Positions 54,801 to 64,000 of a stretch of DNA of 64,000 nt are shown here, piece after piece. This DNA is from Blastomussa wellsi (lineage: Eukaryota; Cnidaria; Anthozoa; Scleractinia; Plerogyridae). The position numbers were made by a program, and so were the translations under genes. The stretch lies in the NCBI GenBank assembly GCA_947652115.1, contig OX393562.1, positions 28,958,289-29,022,288 on the forward strand, in the 5' to 3' direction. The notes under the pieces were generated by a model, which saw only the letters and a program-made list of their open reading frames with translations, had not been told where the DNA came from and searched no databases. Numbering within the stretch: the stretch's first letter is position 1; every line of letters begins with the position of its first letter.

Positions 54801-54841
54801 GCAAGGAGCCCTGAAGCGATCGAAGAGATCAAAGCAGCCAT
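48938..54841 (-). CDS. AOAH: acyloxyacyl hydrolase, copy 1 (4 exons, 581 aa)
   Basis: Secreted or lysosomal lipase that in vertebrates removes secondary acyl chains from lipid A of lipopolysaccharide. Exons in coding order: 54841-54085, 53208-53025, 51163-50557, 49135-48938; GT-AG, phases 1, 2, 0; 581 aa (human about 575). Signal peptide residues 1-25. A saposin-B domain (about 35-120) starts GVGCVTCTAIVALTEQL with the six-cysteine spacing. A calcium-binding-like segment RGTSWRGKDCND and DSNCNGIYG follows, at the end of exon 1. GDSL lipase domain: LGDS nucleophile Ser265, ERNHCNHRDYQN, block III LVGNDVC (Gly379, Asn380), and catalytic Asp533/His536 in EPVDGFHPN. All active-site residues are intact. 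It is the downstream-positioned member of a same-strand tandem pair. Intron 2 carries a Penelope-like fragment and intron 1 a LINE tail. Confidence 0.95.
49440..49670 (-). mobile_element. SINE fragment in AOAH copy 1 intron 3
   Basis: On -, words of the 42250-42510 SINE appear in order: GGCGCACTGTGTTATGGG, CAGTGCCTCTCTTCACCCAG and CCTGTAATGGACTACCATCC. Heavily diverged. Confidence 0.5.
50290..50445 (+). mobile_element. SINE body fragment in AOAH copy 1 intron 3
   Basis: AACCCAAGTGTATACATGGG, TTGGATCTGGGGTTACCCTG and CACGGACTAGCTTATACC match the SINE body. A counterpart sits at the same position in the other AOAH copy (59610-59740), about 110-270 bases past exon 3 in coding direction reversed. 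Confidence 0.6.
52000..52143. repeat. AT-rich local duplication
   Basis: TATTATATAGTAAATTATGA followed by TACTAATTATTACTTAAATT occurs twice, about 90 bases apart. TTTTAGCGCTAAGTTATACC occurs at 52074 and again at 52721, on the two sides of the Penelope-like fragment. Confidence 0.7.
52144..52680 (-). CDS. Penelope-like GIY-YIG endonuclease fragment (family 2)
   Basis: On -, an open frame of 177 codons contains KDAVQPTKQDGVVYKIPCEC then GKVCIGETGRPMQDRIKE (GIY-YIG core as VYKI...CIGET), SEHAHTTGHCPLWDE and EAIHIRLHPNNINRDSGIEI, ending IPEAWMPTIKKHKN. This is the C-terminal endonuclease part of a Penelope-like element; no reverse transcriptase remains. It matches the tail of the PLE in gene B intron 6 and belongs to a different family from 40984-42238. 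It lies in AOAH copy 1 intron 2. Confidence 0.8.
   Translation of the reverse strand, partial: SVACPNNFAAAYNNKECALSDTTLQSQLVRPKDAVQPTKQDGVVYKIPCECGKVCIGETGRPMQDRIKEDDRDIRLARTQTSAVSEHAHTTGHCPLWDEVKFIDRDQHWYTRRVKEAIHIRLHPNNINRDSGIEIPEAWMPTIKKHKNGRSAQRQTAEGTTNWSRISEDRNSLITKEI
52690..52905 (+). mobile_element. LINE-like 3' tail with (GATT)n
   Basis: An AT-rich 3' UTR ends CCGTGTTTTAAATAAAGTTG and runs into GATTGATTGATTTGATTTGA, the tail layout of LINEs elsewhere in the window. Its 5' part TTTTAGCGCTAAGTTATACC is also present at 52074, as if the PLE inserted into this element. Confidence 0.55.
53245..53410 (-). mobile_element. LINE-like 3' tail with (ATCA)n, minus strand
   Basis: On + it reads (ATCA)n then AGAACTTTATTTAAGTGTCT, the complement of an AATAAAG tail. 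The body contains CTAGCTGGCCATAAGGCCTA. It lies in AOAH copy 1 intron 1. Confidence 0.6.
53638..53660. repeat. C-rich homopolymer tract
   Basis: About 17 C in a row, interrupted by one A, in AOAH copy 1 intron 1. Confidence 0.8.
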
Positions 54842-55866
54842 GGTGAGAGGCGTTCTGGTGATTTTTTACCAAAATACAACGGCAAGCTGGTCATGTGATC
54901 CTCAACGAAAAAAACACATGCATATCATGTGAACGTCTTTAAAGGCATCGAAAGTGATGTATCTTGACCATCCATGACCATACGAGCTCTTTTTCAAGCG
55001 TGTCATCCATGTGAGTCATGTGAATTTTTTTTCCTGACCACATGAATTAATTTTGTCACGTGAAACAAAGCACAACAAAGCTATGTATGTGAATTTTTTT
55101 CATGCATGTGAACTTCATGTAATGTATGTGAACGGATATTTTTCACAAGGCCAGTCTTCAGTTGTCAGACTTGAACTTATTGACCTATAAAGTGATAGTC
55201 GTATCGCATTAGTTGTCCATGTCCCCTAAAAGTGGATGGTTTTGTATGGGCATCATTTTTTTTGGAACTCTGTCTTGCTCTAGTATTGCTCTGGTATGTT
55301 GCAAGATTTTTTTCATGTGGACATACATGTAGTCGCCTCTCGGTTGCATTACTAAAATTAAAGATATTTGAACATGGCGAAACAAGGTAGTTTCTCAGAG
55401 TTCGTAACTGACCTGTGATTACCAGCTCATTGCATACAGTAGTATTGCTTATCAGTGGCGGAAACAGACTTCTTTTTAAGGCGAGAGGAGGAATTCCGAA
55501 AACTTTTAGGGGGGTGCCTGACCCCCTCCCCTATAGATCCGCCACTACATTTAACCTGTTAAAGGTCTTAAAGGGACACTTCCTCACGAGTATCACTTAG
55601 AGTATTTTACGAATTAATCTTGCAATTATAATGATGTCATGATCAGTATGTTTGGAGCTCTAAGGGTCCGGATTAAATCGCAAATTTCAGCCCGAAACAA
55701 ATATTCCTTAACAGGCGTTTGCGGTTATATGACGGCAGTTTTAAGCCTGTGCTGAAATTGAAATCTGGCATTTCAGCCCTGGGGGAATGTATCACGATCC
55801 TTTTAGAGTTAAATTCTATGATAAGTCGCTTTCTTTTCGTAAACTCCAATTACTACGTACAATTTT
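54842..55866. other. upstream region of AOAH copy 1
   Basis: GAGAGGCGTTCTG directly before the ATG is shared with AOAH copy 2, marking the edge of the duplicated unit. CATGTGAA words recur about ten times between 54890 and 55140. No core promoter element is clear. Confidence 0.5.
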
Positions 55867-56035
55867 CAATGAATGAATGAATGACTTTATTTACGTGTCA
55901 AGCGAGTCTAGCCGAGGGTAGAAACCCTCTGCTAAGCTATTCTTTTTCATGGCTGCAATGAACGAAGTATACACTAAAAAGGTGCACTATAAAAGGCGAT
56001 TTGCCGCTATACACACGCCTTTAAAGGAACACAGC
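55867..56035 (-). mobile_element. LINE/SINE-like 3' tail with (TGAA)n
   Basis: On +, TGAATGAATGAATGACTTTA then TTTACGTGTC, the complement of a tail ending in AATAAAG-type sequence plus a tetranucleotide repeat. The body contains GAGTCTAGCCGAGGGTAGAA. Confidence 0.5.
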
Positions 56036-56580
56036 ATCACGGCGAGTTTTAAACATTTTTAGTAAAAAGGTACTGAAATTATGACAAAGTTATTTCGCTC
56101 ATTCACAAAATGAGCTGAAATGTGTCAACAGAATGTTGAACGAAGGTAGGAGCCGTAACTAGTTTTCAGCTAATTTTTTTAAATGTCCTCCTGACTTTTT
56201 CAAGTTAAGATTTAAAGTGCCAAAACTGGACTAGGCTTCCATAATTATACAGATTTCCATTGATGTAAATACATCTCTGGGATATGGTGAATTGATGATG
56301 CTTGTGACAGAGCCCTTTTAAATCCTACAACCATGATGTATATTGACATAAAAATTACTCAGTAAAACTAAACCTTTTTTATTTCTTTTTTTCACTCTTG
56401 TTAAGTTCAAAAACAGAAATTACATCATATTTTTAATACGATCTACCATTACTGATAATTTATTAAAAATTTTGCATGTACTGTTATTATAATGAACAGT
56501 GAATATAAACCTATTACTATTAATTTGCATTGTACTTTATTTATTTATTTTTTGGTAAAATTTAAATAGACAAGAATATA

Positions 56581-56710
56581 CACTTACTGGATTCGTCCGA
56601 GCCCAATATGGAAAGATATTTAAATCTTGAGACCAAAGATAGAGCCCAATATTGAAGCCAATATTGAAGTCGTTTCAATATTCGGCGAGGATGAATCCTA
56701 CAAGCATTTT
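56581..56710. mobile_element. small MITE, family CACTTAYTGGATTCGTCCGA, copy 1
   Basis: Left CACTTACTGGATTCGTCCGA and inverted right end GATTCATCCTCGCCGAATAT-like. Sister copies at 57705-57782 and 58149-58242. Confidence 0.75.
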
Positions 56711-56785
56711 AATATACTGAAGAAATAATTCACCAAATCAAAAGAAACCATTTAATTGAATTGAAATTAAATAGATTTTATTCAA

Positions 56786-58069
56786 CAAGGCAAAAAAGTT
56801 CAAAATGGAACAAATTAGAGTGCACCTACCACCAAAATATTTTTTTTGCTAAAATACACCTTTGTACCAGTTTGAAACGCATTTCACCTTTCGTTTCTCC
56901 TTTTCCCCAAATTTTGGCTAATTGTATGACTAAACTGTTCATCATTTGTTCCACGACAGAGTCAGAAGGGGCGTGGGTCTATTCTTGATTTGACGTCACA
57001 AATTGATTTGCATCGCAACAAGTCTTTGTAAACATGCATGCAAATCAGTTTGTGATGTCAAATCAAGAATAGACCCACGCGCTTCTGACTCTGTCGTGGA
57101 ACAAATGATGAACAGTTTTTCGAAACTTTTAAATGCTATAAATAGCCAGAATTTGATAAAAAGGAGAAACAAAAGGTGGAATGTGTTTCGAACTGGTACA
57201 AAGGTGTATTTTAGCGAAAAAATATTTTGGTGTTAGGTGCACTTTAAAACAAACACTACAGAAATAGATTCTATTTTGGTGCCTTTGTTTAATCATTGGT
57301 GTTTTCTGAGCAAATGTACTTTTCCCTACAATCTTACCATGAGTAGCGTTGGTCTGAATTGTTCAAAGAGAACAGAATAACATTTTGTCCATGGTCTGTC
57401 AGAGCTTTCCATGGCCACACAATCTACAAAACGGCTGTGTTTATGACATTTTAATGCCTTTAGCAATATTTCTCGAAAACATTCTTGGCCTTTGTAGTCA
57501 AGCTTTCAAATTCCCTATGTTTAATAAAATGAAATATTGGATTGGCACATGACCACAAATGCATACATTTGATTGGTGGATTATACCTCAGAAATACAGG
57601 TAATCCACCAATCCAATGTCTGCATTCAAGTCACATGCCGATCAAACATTTTGTTATATTGGACAGCACTTGGACAGCAAAATATCTTGATGTGGTGAAT
57701 TGATTTGGATTCATCCTCGCCCAATATCGAAGTCAAGACTTAAATATCTTTTCCTAATTATTTGGCTCGGATGAATCCAACAAATGTTTATTATTACACA
57801 ACTAAGGTAATCAGAAGGCCATATCTAAAATCATTAAAAGGTGATAAACACAGTAGTTTCCTAGATTGCACGGCCATGAAAAACTGTGAAAGTTTCATTG
57901 ACAAAATATTATTTGGTTCTCTTAAATTCACACCAGAGCTACTCATTTCAAGATGACCGGCACATTTAAGTTGCTCAGAAGTCACCAGCGATTAAACAAA
58001 GGTACCAAATAAAATGTATTTCTGTAGTGTTTGTTTCCATTTGTTCCGTTTTGAACTTTTTTGCCTCAT
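56786..58069. mobile_element. large nested foldback element
   Basis: Outer inverted ends: 56786-56815 (CAAGGCAAAAAAGTTCAAAA) with 57247-57298, and their joint complement at 57985-58069. The outer left arm is split by an inner foldback, 56818-57242, whose arms of roughly 180-200 bases (56818-56999 and 57033-57242) face each other across a 30-base loop. A third small MITE (57705-57782) lies between. No coding capacity; open frames here are hairpin arms. Confidence 0.75.
57705..57782. mobile_element. small MITE, copy 2
   Basis: TTGGATTCATCCTCGCCCAA at the left and GGCTCGGATGAATCCAA at the right, complementary to the ends of copies 1 and 3. It sits inside the large foldback element. Confidence 0.75.
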
Positions 58070-58148
58070 GGAATAAAAGCTATTCCATTTCAATTTGATT
58101 CAGTTTCCTCTGGATTTAGTGGCTTATATCTTCAATATAATTATAAAA

Positions 58149-58242
58149 CACTTATAGAATTCATCCTTGCCCAATATGGAATATTATTGAAGTCTCAACT
58201 TCAATATCTTTCTATATTGGGCTCGGACGAATCCAATAAGTG
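58149..58242. mobile_element. small MITE, copy 3
   Basis: CACTTATAGAATTCATCCTT at the left; inverted right end CACTTATTGGATTCGTCCGA. Its right end is 134 bases past the AOAH copy 2 stop, possibly in the 3' UTR. Confidence 0.75.
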
Positions 58243-58375
58243 TATAATAAACGATAAATTATTTGAAATTTGTTTAGTGACAAAAAAGAAAAAAATTATA
58301 AAAATAATAAAAATTATAATTCCTGTTACCGAATCTTGTCCAGCCATTCCCTCAGATTCTATCCATTGCACCTTT

Positions 58376-61300
58376 TCAATATCCCCCTTGATTCCCAAAC
58401 AAAAGTCTTATTGCATCATTATGAGGGTTAACCTCTCCTAGCACATGCGGAATTTTTGACTCGAGGATTTTCCAAAATAATTGGGCAGCAAGAGCCTCTG
58501 CATGTAGGTTAGGGTGAAATCCATCCACAGGCTCAATCAACTCATACACTGGATGACCTTGCTGTCTCCACTCCTGAGGTAAACAAATAACAAAACAACT
58601 TAAGATGGAATCCATCAGGAAGTTGAGTAATATTTATTTAAGTTGGACAAAAATCGAGTACCAGAATAATTTAAATCATATTGAGTTATTTTTTACCCTT
58701 AATAAAAGGTACAGATGTAAGTAATTATTTGTGATAACACCGACAAATAATTTCTTATCAGAGCCCGAGGAAATGGATTTTATTAAAGATCACAAGCTAT
58801 AGGCAAAATCTTATGTGTAGCCATTTTGTAAAATCGTCTTAAAGCGATTCAGTGGAATTATAGTTGAACTTCAAAATTTGTTTTCGATTTTTGGTGTTGT
58901 TAGAAAAGATTTCTTTTGATAAGATATTTGAAGCAGTAACTCAAAAGTTTGCAATAAGGTGTAAATAATTTTGGTACAACAATTTCTTATCAGAGACTGA
59001 GAAAATGAATTTCAAAGCTCGCAAGCTATAGGAAAAATCTCACATCTTGTAAGCGATTCAGTGGAATTCAGTGGAACTTCGATATTTGTTTTCGATGTTT
59101 GGTGTTGTTAGAAAAGATTTCTCTTGATAATATATTTGAAGTAGTAACACAAAAGCTTTCAATGAGGTGTCAATAATTTTGGTACACAATTTTACCTAAT
59201 TATATATTAGTCAAAGAATCATACTAGATAGAACATTACTTAATGCTAGGCTTCAGCTGTTTAAGCAGTTTTTTGTCGATTTTTGGCATACCAGATTGGT
59301 TGAGATTTATTTTTTGACTTGAGTATAAAATATTAATGCTTGCTTTTATCAGAACTCTTGGTCATCCAAAGAAGAGTCTTTAAACTATAAATTGGGGTCT
59401 AACTAGGTCACAGATTGGCCCCTATTTAGTCCTGTCCAATTAAGGTTCTCTTTTATGCTCTGATGAGGCTCAGGAATTTAGGTTTTAATGACAGAGGTTA
59501 CTTCAGCTCGCCTTTTTTTGGCTTAATTTTGGTTCATTTGGGCCATTTTTAGATTGAAAATTTGAGGCCCAATATTTTTGTACAGGTAGTGTTGTGTTTC
59601 AGGGTTCACTCTCAGCGCTTCTCTTTCTCTCTCAACCTAAGTGTATAAATGGCATGGGTCCTGGCAAATTTGAATCTGGGGTTACCCTGCAACAGACTAT
59701 AAAGCACCCCACCCAAGCAAGGGGTGGGTATTATTCTCTCCAAAAAACACATTTTATATAATCTATAAAAAAAAAAGATTTCAAACAAGTTAACTTTATG
59801 GATCTGGCTACATTGCCACTTACCCTGACAACTTGTTCCAAGGGACAGTCAAAGTAATAGACATCAAAATTCCTGTATTTGGTAGACGCAGCCACACTTT
59901 TTAACACTGCACTTAACTGTGCAGCCCTTTCACTGGTTTTATTTCTGATAGTTTCATTAGAATTCATGTACCCAAAACACGGTGAAATCTGCAAACAGTT
60001 CAGAAAATCATAAAACTGTTCATATGTCACGTCTTTTCTAAGACTACCAATGGGATGTATACGTTTGTGAAGACTATCATAAAGAATACGACCATCGACT
60101 AAACCAATCAGAATCACATGGCTTCCATTTGGCAGACGCTTATCCAGACCTTGAAGAGTTTCAAGGACATTTCTGTGCATCTGATCGGGAGTTGTCAGAT
60201 TATTAAGATCAGGCCTAGCCTGGCACACATCATTTCCCACTAGCGAGTAGAAAACCAGTGCAGGCTGGTCAAGTTTCTGATCTCTGGCCATGCTTTGGAT
60301 GAGTTTGGAGTTTGCTTCAAATGAATCTGCTCCATTCTTGGCCAGATTTTGATAATCTCGATGGTTGCAGTGGTTCCTTTCCCACAGTTTCAAATAAATG
60401 GAATCACCATGACCTCTTTCCATTGGCCACCTATAATTCAAATATAATCCCTTGTTAGATAGCTGAAATTTTTCCCTCTACAGACTGTGCACATCTCTAT
60501 CATTAACTACTTCGAGGTCACGTGACATCTAAAAACTATATCCTGTAAAAAGTCTGTGAGTGGCCAACGTTGCGTTATTCTACGACATCACAGGGCAACA
60601 GTGCAACGTTGCCTGCAACTGTTGACCAATGATTCAATTGTACATGTACATACACCTCCTAAGATCATTGTTGTGTTATCTATTAACATATTTCTTAATA
60701 GCTGGTTTCTCTAGAATCATTTAAGTATTACAGTTAAAGAAATGCTATGCTAAATATAATTTACAACATAATTGAACAGTAATGAGAAATAAATTGAATT
60801 TCTCACAGTAAATAAAATAATTTCTGGAAATGAAAAAAGATTACTGAAATACAGGAGAACAAAGAGGCCAGTCGCTTGAATGAGTATAACTTGATATTTT
60901 CCTTTACGTGCTGAATCCAGGGGTTTCAATAAAGGCCAGTGACTGGCAGTCTACCATCGCTTATAAGGCCTCTCACAGCCATCTTTAAATTTGTGATACC
61001 CAGAGTGCTGGAAATTGCATTTCTGTGCTTCTAAATTTCAAAAAAAATTTTTGGAGGGGGCATGCCCCCAGACCCAATAGGGGAAACGCCCCCTTTTGTT
61101 GTCACATCTACCGATTCTACTATTGGTAGCTGCTTATTACAAAAAATATTGAAACCCCTGTGAATCATATATTAATGTATTGTAGTTGCATACACATACC
61201 TTGATGACCTTAAGTAGCCTGTATACAATGACAACTGAGGCCAATCCACCTCATTCTCTACTATAAAGGCAGCATTTTTGAAAGCTTTTTCAGAAAACAG

Positions 61301-63830
61301 GCGTGCTGTCAGCCATTCAGGAGGAATGTGGAAGTGGGCCGCCACTGAATCACCAAGAATGATCACACCAAGATACTCTGTATCTGAAAACAATATCAGA
61401 ATGAATCCGGTAAATGTAAAGTCTGCATTTGAGCTTAGCAACCATTATACAAGAGCTTATCCTGGTCTCTGTATCATTAATCAACTAGTAGTTTATCAGA
61501 AAACTAGTAGTTTAATGAACCGGACTTGAACACAACACTTATGGATATTAAATACAACAAAAGAATGAATAATAATGTTCACAAACAAAGAAAAAGCACA
61601 AAGTCTGAACTGTTCATAGATCATGTAAACATCTAACAAAAGCAGGGATTTCAAAATGTTTTGAAGTAGGTGTCATCAACTGGTAGATTAGGCGGTTGTT
61701 ATAAGTGAGTTTTTTGGTCACAAGCTGATTGCTATGAGCAGAGTAGCTGGCGGCATAATAGTCAAGTAGCCGGTGGAACTCCGGCCGCCGCCACCTTGTT
61801 TTTAAACCCCTGCAAAAGGCCAGAAGACCATCCTAAATTTGGTCAAACGACTAGAGTGGTTTAAAGTCAGGACTCAGGGAGGCATGAAATGCATAAAAAT
61901 TATCCACCCAAGCGTTGACTCAGACTATTGTTTGTGGGTATGCATTGAATTTTGATGCAGATAAGGTCTATTAATTTTTGCTTTCATTAAAAAGTTCTTG
62001 AGGTACTGTTGATAATCTAATTTTTCTGCATGCCAATGACATAGGAGGATAGCTAGTCGAAAAAAGAACAAGGGGTGAATTTCTGTAGATCTATCTAATT
62101 TAGCACTAGACAGATTCTAACTCTTCTGTACACTGGTACTTGTAGCTGGGTTCTGTCTTATTAGTACTTTGGCCAACAATCAGTTTGTTCCCATAGCACA
62201 GACTGGTTAGGTCTTTCAATGGGTCATATAATATGTTACACGTCAAATGTAAATTCAGGTTTTTAACCTAGGAAGTTTTTTTAATTTTTCTCTTCGGGAT
62301 CGGGTACGAGTCTCAGACTGCCTTAGTGATACAGCTTAAAAAAATGAGAGCTCTGTGCAATGGACAACAGGTTGGCCAGCAGATCCACAGGTTGTGAGTT
62401 CAAATCCTGTAAGTGCACATTACTAGAGAAAAAAAAAGAGAATTTTGGCAGATTTTGGTGGTGCAAGTGGATATTTCCATTGGTTGTTCAGGTGCCATCT
62501 TGAATTAGAAAAACAGTGGAGAGTTGGGGTGAGGTTAAAAGTTTACCAAGCCAGTGGGAGGGAGAAAGAAAAATTGGGGATTTTTACTTTTCCTTCTCTG
62601 CCCCCCATCATTTCCCACGTTCTCACTCCAATTCTCCCAGTCTGCAGCGAATCCAAAATGGAAGCCAAACACTTGAATGGTGAAAACCACCCAAACCGCC
62701 TGCTCTGCAGGATAATTCATACTACAGAGCCTTAACTCTATTTTAACTGAAGTATAATTGAGGCTACCACACATTTTTCTATCCACTCAATTTTAAGCAG
62801 TGTACATGCGAAGTTTTACTGGGAAAGCCCCCACCCACCACATCAATAGGGGAGCGGTAGAAAAGAGAATCTGCCAACTGTAAGTAGTTAAATTATTAAG
62901 GTCTAGGGGAATAAACAAAGTCAAATTGCAGTTGAAGGATTAATGAACAATTTCTACTGTTTTAATGCGTTTAGCAATATAATTTAAAAGGATCTAAATT
63001 ATATCTAAGAAGGCAAAAATTTATCTTAACCAAGATAGTATATATTAAAAAGGTACAGTCCATGAGAAGAGGCACCAACCTTTACAAAATACTTCTTCAA
63101 AAGGCTTCCCAAAAATGGGATCTTTTCCATAAATTCCATTGCAATTTGAGTCAATGGCAACATCCCAGTCTATTGGCTTAGTCCCTGGGTGAATGCGGTG
63201 ATTTATATCATTACAATCTTTGCCCCTCCAAGATGTACCCCTCCATGACTCAACTTCAGCACTGTATGTGTCACTGTCCCAATCTATCAGAGGCAAATCG
63301 TTTTTGAAAACCTTATTAAACAATTCACAAAGAGCCTTGACACCATCAAGAGTACACGGATCGAAAGCCGGCCCTTCCGGGTAATGAAAACTTGCACTTT
63401 CGTGGAATAGTTTCGTTGCCTTTTCTTCCCTAGCTTGGGGCATCCTATTGTGTGAATCTTTCTTAGGCGGAAAAGCCTGGCAATATGGTTGTCCTTTTTC
63501 CCGGTAGCAGAGATAAATTGCATGACAAATAACGTCCGCAGTTACTTCAGCTTCAATGAGCTTAATTATCTGCGGGATGTAAAATTTTCCCAGGGAAACA
63601 CACGCGGTTTTGTACTTGTCAGGAAGAACATCACATAACCTGCTATAGGCCTTCACGAATGTTTCATTGTGTACGACGCTCAGCTGTTCCGTAAGAGCAA
63701 CGATAGCAGTGCAAGTAGCGCAGCCAACTCCTCCGTTAACGCCTTTTGGTATGCTGTAACCCGTTGGGGAAGAACAAAGCAAAATGAACGCAAAAAGCCA
63801 TGGAGTAATCATGGAGATCAAAGCAGCCAT
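58376..63830 (-). CDS. AOAH: acyloxyacyl hydrolase, copy 2 (4 exons, 579 aa)
   Basis: Tandem paralogue of the gene at 48938-54841 with the same exon layout: 63830-63080, 61383-61200, 60430-59824, 58573-58376. Exons 2, 3 and 4 have exactly the same lengths (184, 607 and 198 bases) and the same phases; exon 1 is six bases shorter. Signal peptide about 1-26 (MAALIS shared start). Saposin-B domain with GVGCATCTAIVALTEQL. Lipase residues are intact: LGDS with Ser263, LVGNDVC, and EPVDGFHPN with Asp531/His534. Protein differences cluster in the saposin domain and the inter-domain linker, while the lipase half is nearly identical. Copy-specific evolution of lipid binding is therefore possible, but not shown. 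Upstream and downstream flanks retain short homology with copy 1. Confidence 0.95.
58580..59600. other. AOAH copy 2 intron 3, internal duplication
   Basis: Two similar segments of about 180 bases (around 58740-58980 and 58980-59180) share ACAATTTCTTATCAGAG, AGCGATTCAGTGGAATT, TTTTCGATNTTTGGTGTTGT and AGAAAAGATTTCT. This is a local direct duplication not seen in copy 1. Confidence 0.6.
59610..59740 (+). mobile_element. SINE body fragment in AOAH copy 2 intron 3
   Basis: TCAACCTAAGTGTATAAATGG, AATCTGGGGTTACCCTGCAA and CAGACTATAAAGCACCCC match the SINE body and the fragment at 50290-50445, in the same intron and orientation. Confidence 0.6.
61442..63079. other. AOAH copy 2 intron 1
   Basis: A tRNA-like module on + at about 62345-62415 (GTGCAATGGACAACAGGTTG, then GTGAGTTCAAATCCTGTAAG as box B). 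Otherwise nothing is recognised. Confidence 0.4.
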
Positions 63831-64000
63831 CGCGAGAGGCGTTCTGATTTACATTCTCCAAAAAAGAATTCGGCAAAATCAAAAAGCAATATCCACGATC
63901 TTGTTAGCTGGAGATATTCTCTTCAACGAATATAAATAACCATCACTCAATACCTCTGCCTGGAGGCCGAGGAAGAGACTTCTGCTAGCGTAGTTCACCA
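63831..64000. other. upstream edge of AOAH copy 2
   Basis: Short 5' flank with the GAGAGGCGTTCTG word next to the ATG, shared with copy 1. No other feature. Confidence 0.5.

Noticed and set aside
57003..57236. 77-codon + open frame
   Set aside because: It is the right arm of a foldback element; its inverted twin gives another spurious frame at 56761-56988.
48938..63830. Horizontal transfer of AOAH from bacteria
   Set aside because: Saposin-GDSL fusion, introns and whole-length similarity to vertebrate AOAH indicate an animal gene.

Overview
This window looks like nuclear DNA of a cnidarian, most likely an anthozoan and plausibly a stony coral. The genes are split by GT-AG introns and lie in AT-rich DNA full of short inverted-repeat elements, Penelope-like retroelements, LINE tails and tRNA-derived SINEs. 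Three genes carry arrays of the six-cysteine pattern C-x3-C-x3-C-x3-C-x3-CC, the minicollagen cysteine-rich domain (CRD) of nematocyst capsule proteins, a cnidarian hallmark. The species cannot be named from the sequence alone.

Seven multi-exon genes can be assembled with consistent splice sites and phases. (1) 1045-10068 (+): a 12-exon SAXO4/PPP1R32-like axonemal protein, 457 aa. (2) 10656-21086 (-): an SLC16 monocarboxylate-transporter-like protein, 500 aa in 4 exons, with a 6.7 kb first intron and a degenerate family signature. It converges on gene 1. (3-5) 24496-27687, 32462-38113 and 43014-45235, all +: secreted proteins with 2, 6 and 8 CRDs, joined by lysine-rich or polyproline linkers and without any Gly-X-Y collagen repeat. 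(6-7) 48938-54841 and 58376-63830, both -: tandem paralogues of acyloxyacyl hydrolase (AOAH), the saposin/GDSL lipase that deacylates lipopolysaccharide, 581 and 579 aa, with identical exon structure.

Between and inside the genes are several Penelope-like element (PLE) remnants. Two encode GIY-YIG endonuclease ends. One family has inverted terminal repeats that fold as a hammerhead-ribozyme-like motif, and a PLE 3' end with an intact hammerhead core sits inside the sixth intron of CRD gene B. The interval between the AOAH copies is a nest of foldback elements. One assembly gap (200 N) lies inside a PLE at 41819-42018.

The most notable content is the cluster of collagen-free multi-CRD proteins. 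They share a plan of signal peptide, basic propeptide-like stretch ending next to the first CRD, then CRDs separated by basic or proline-rich linkers. By analogy with minicollagens they could be disulfide cross-linkers of the nematocyst wall; that role is inference. The AOAH pair suggests microbe-lipid handling. Nothing in the sequence ties the neighbouring genes into one pathway.
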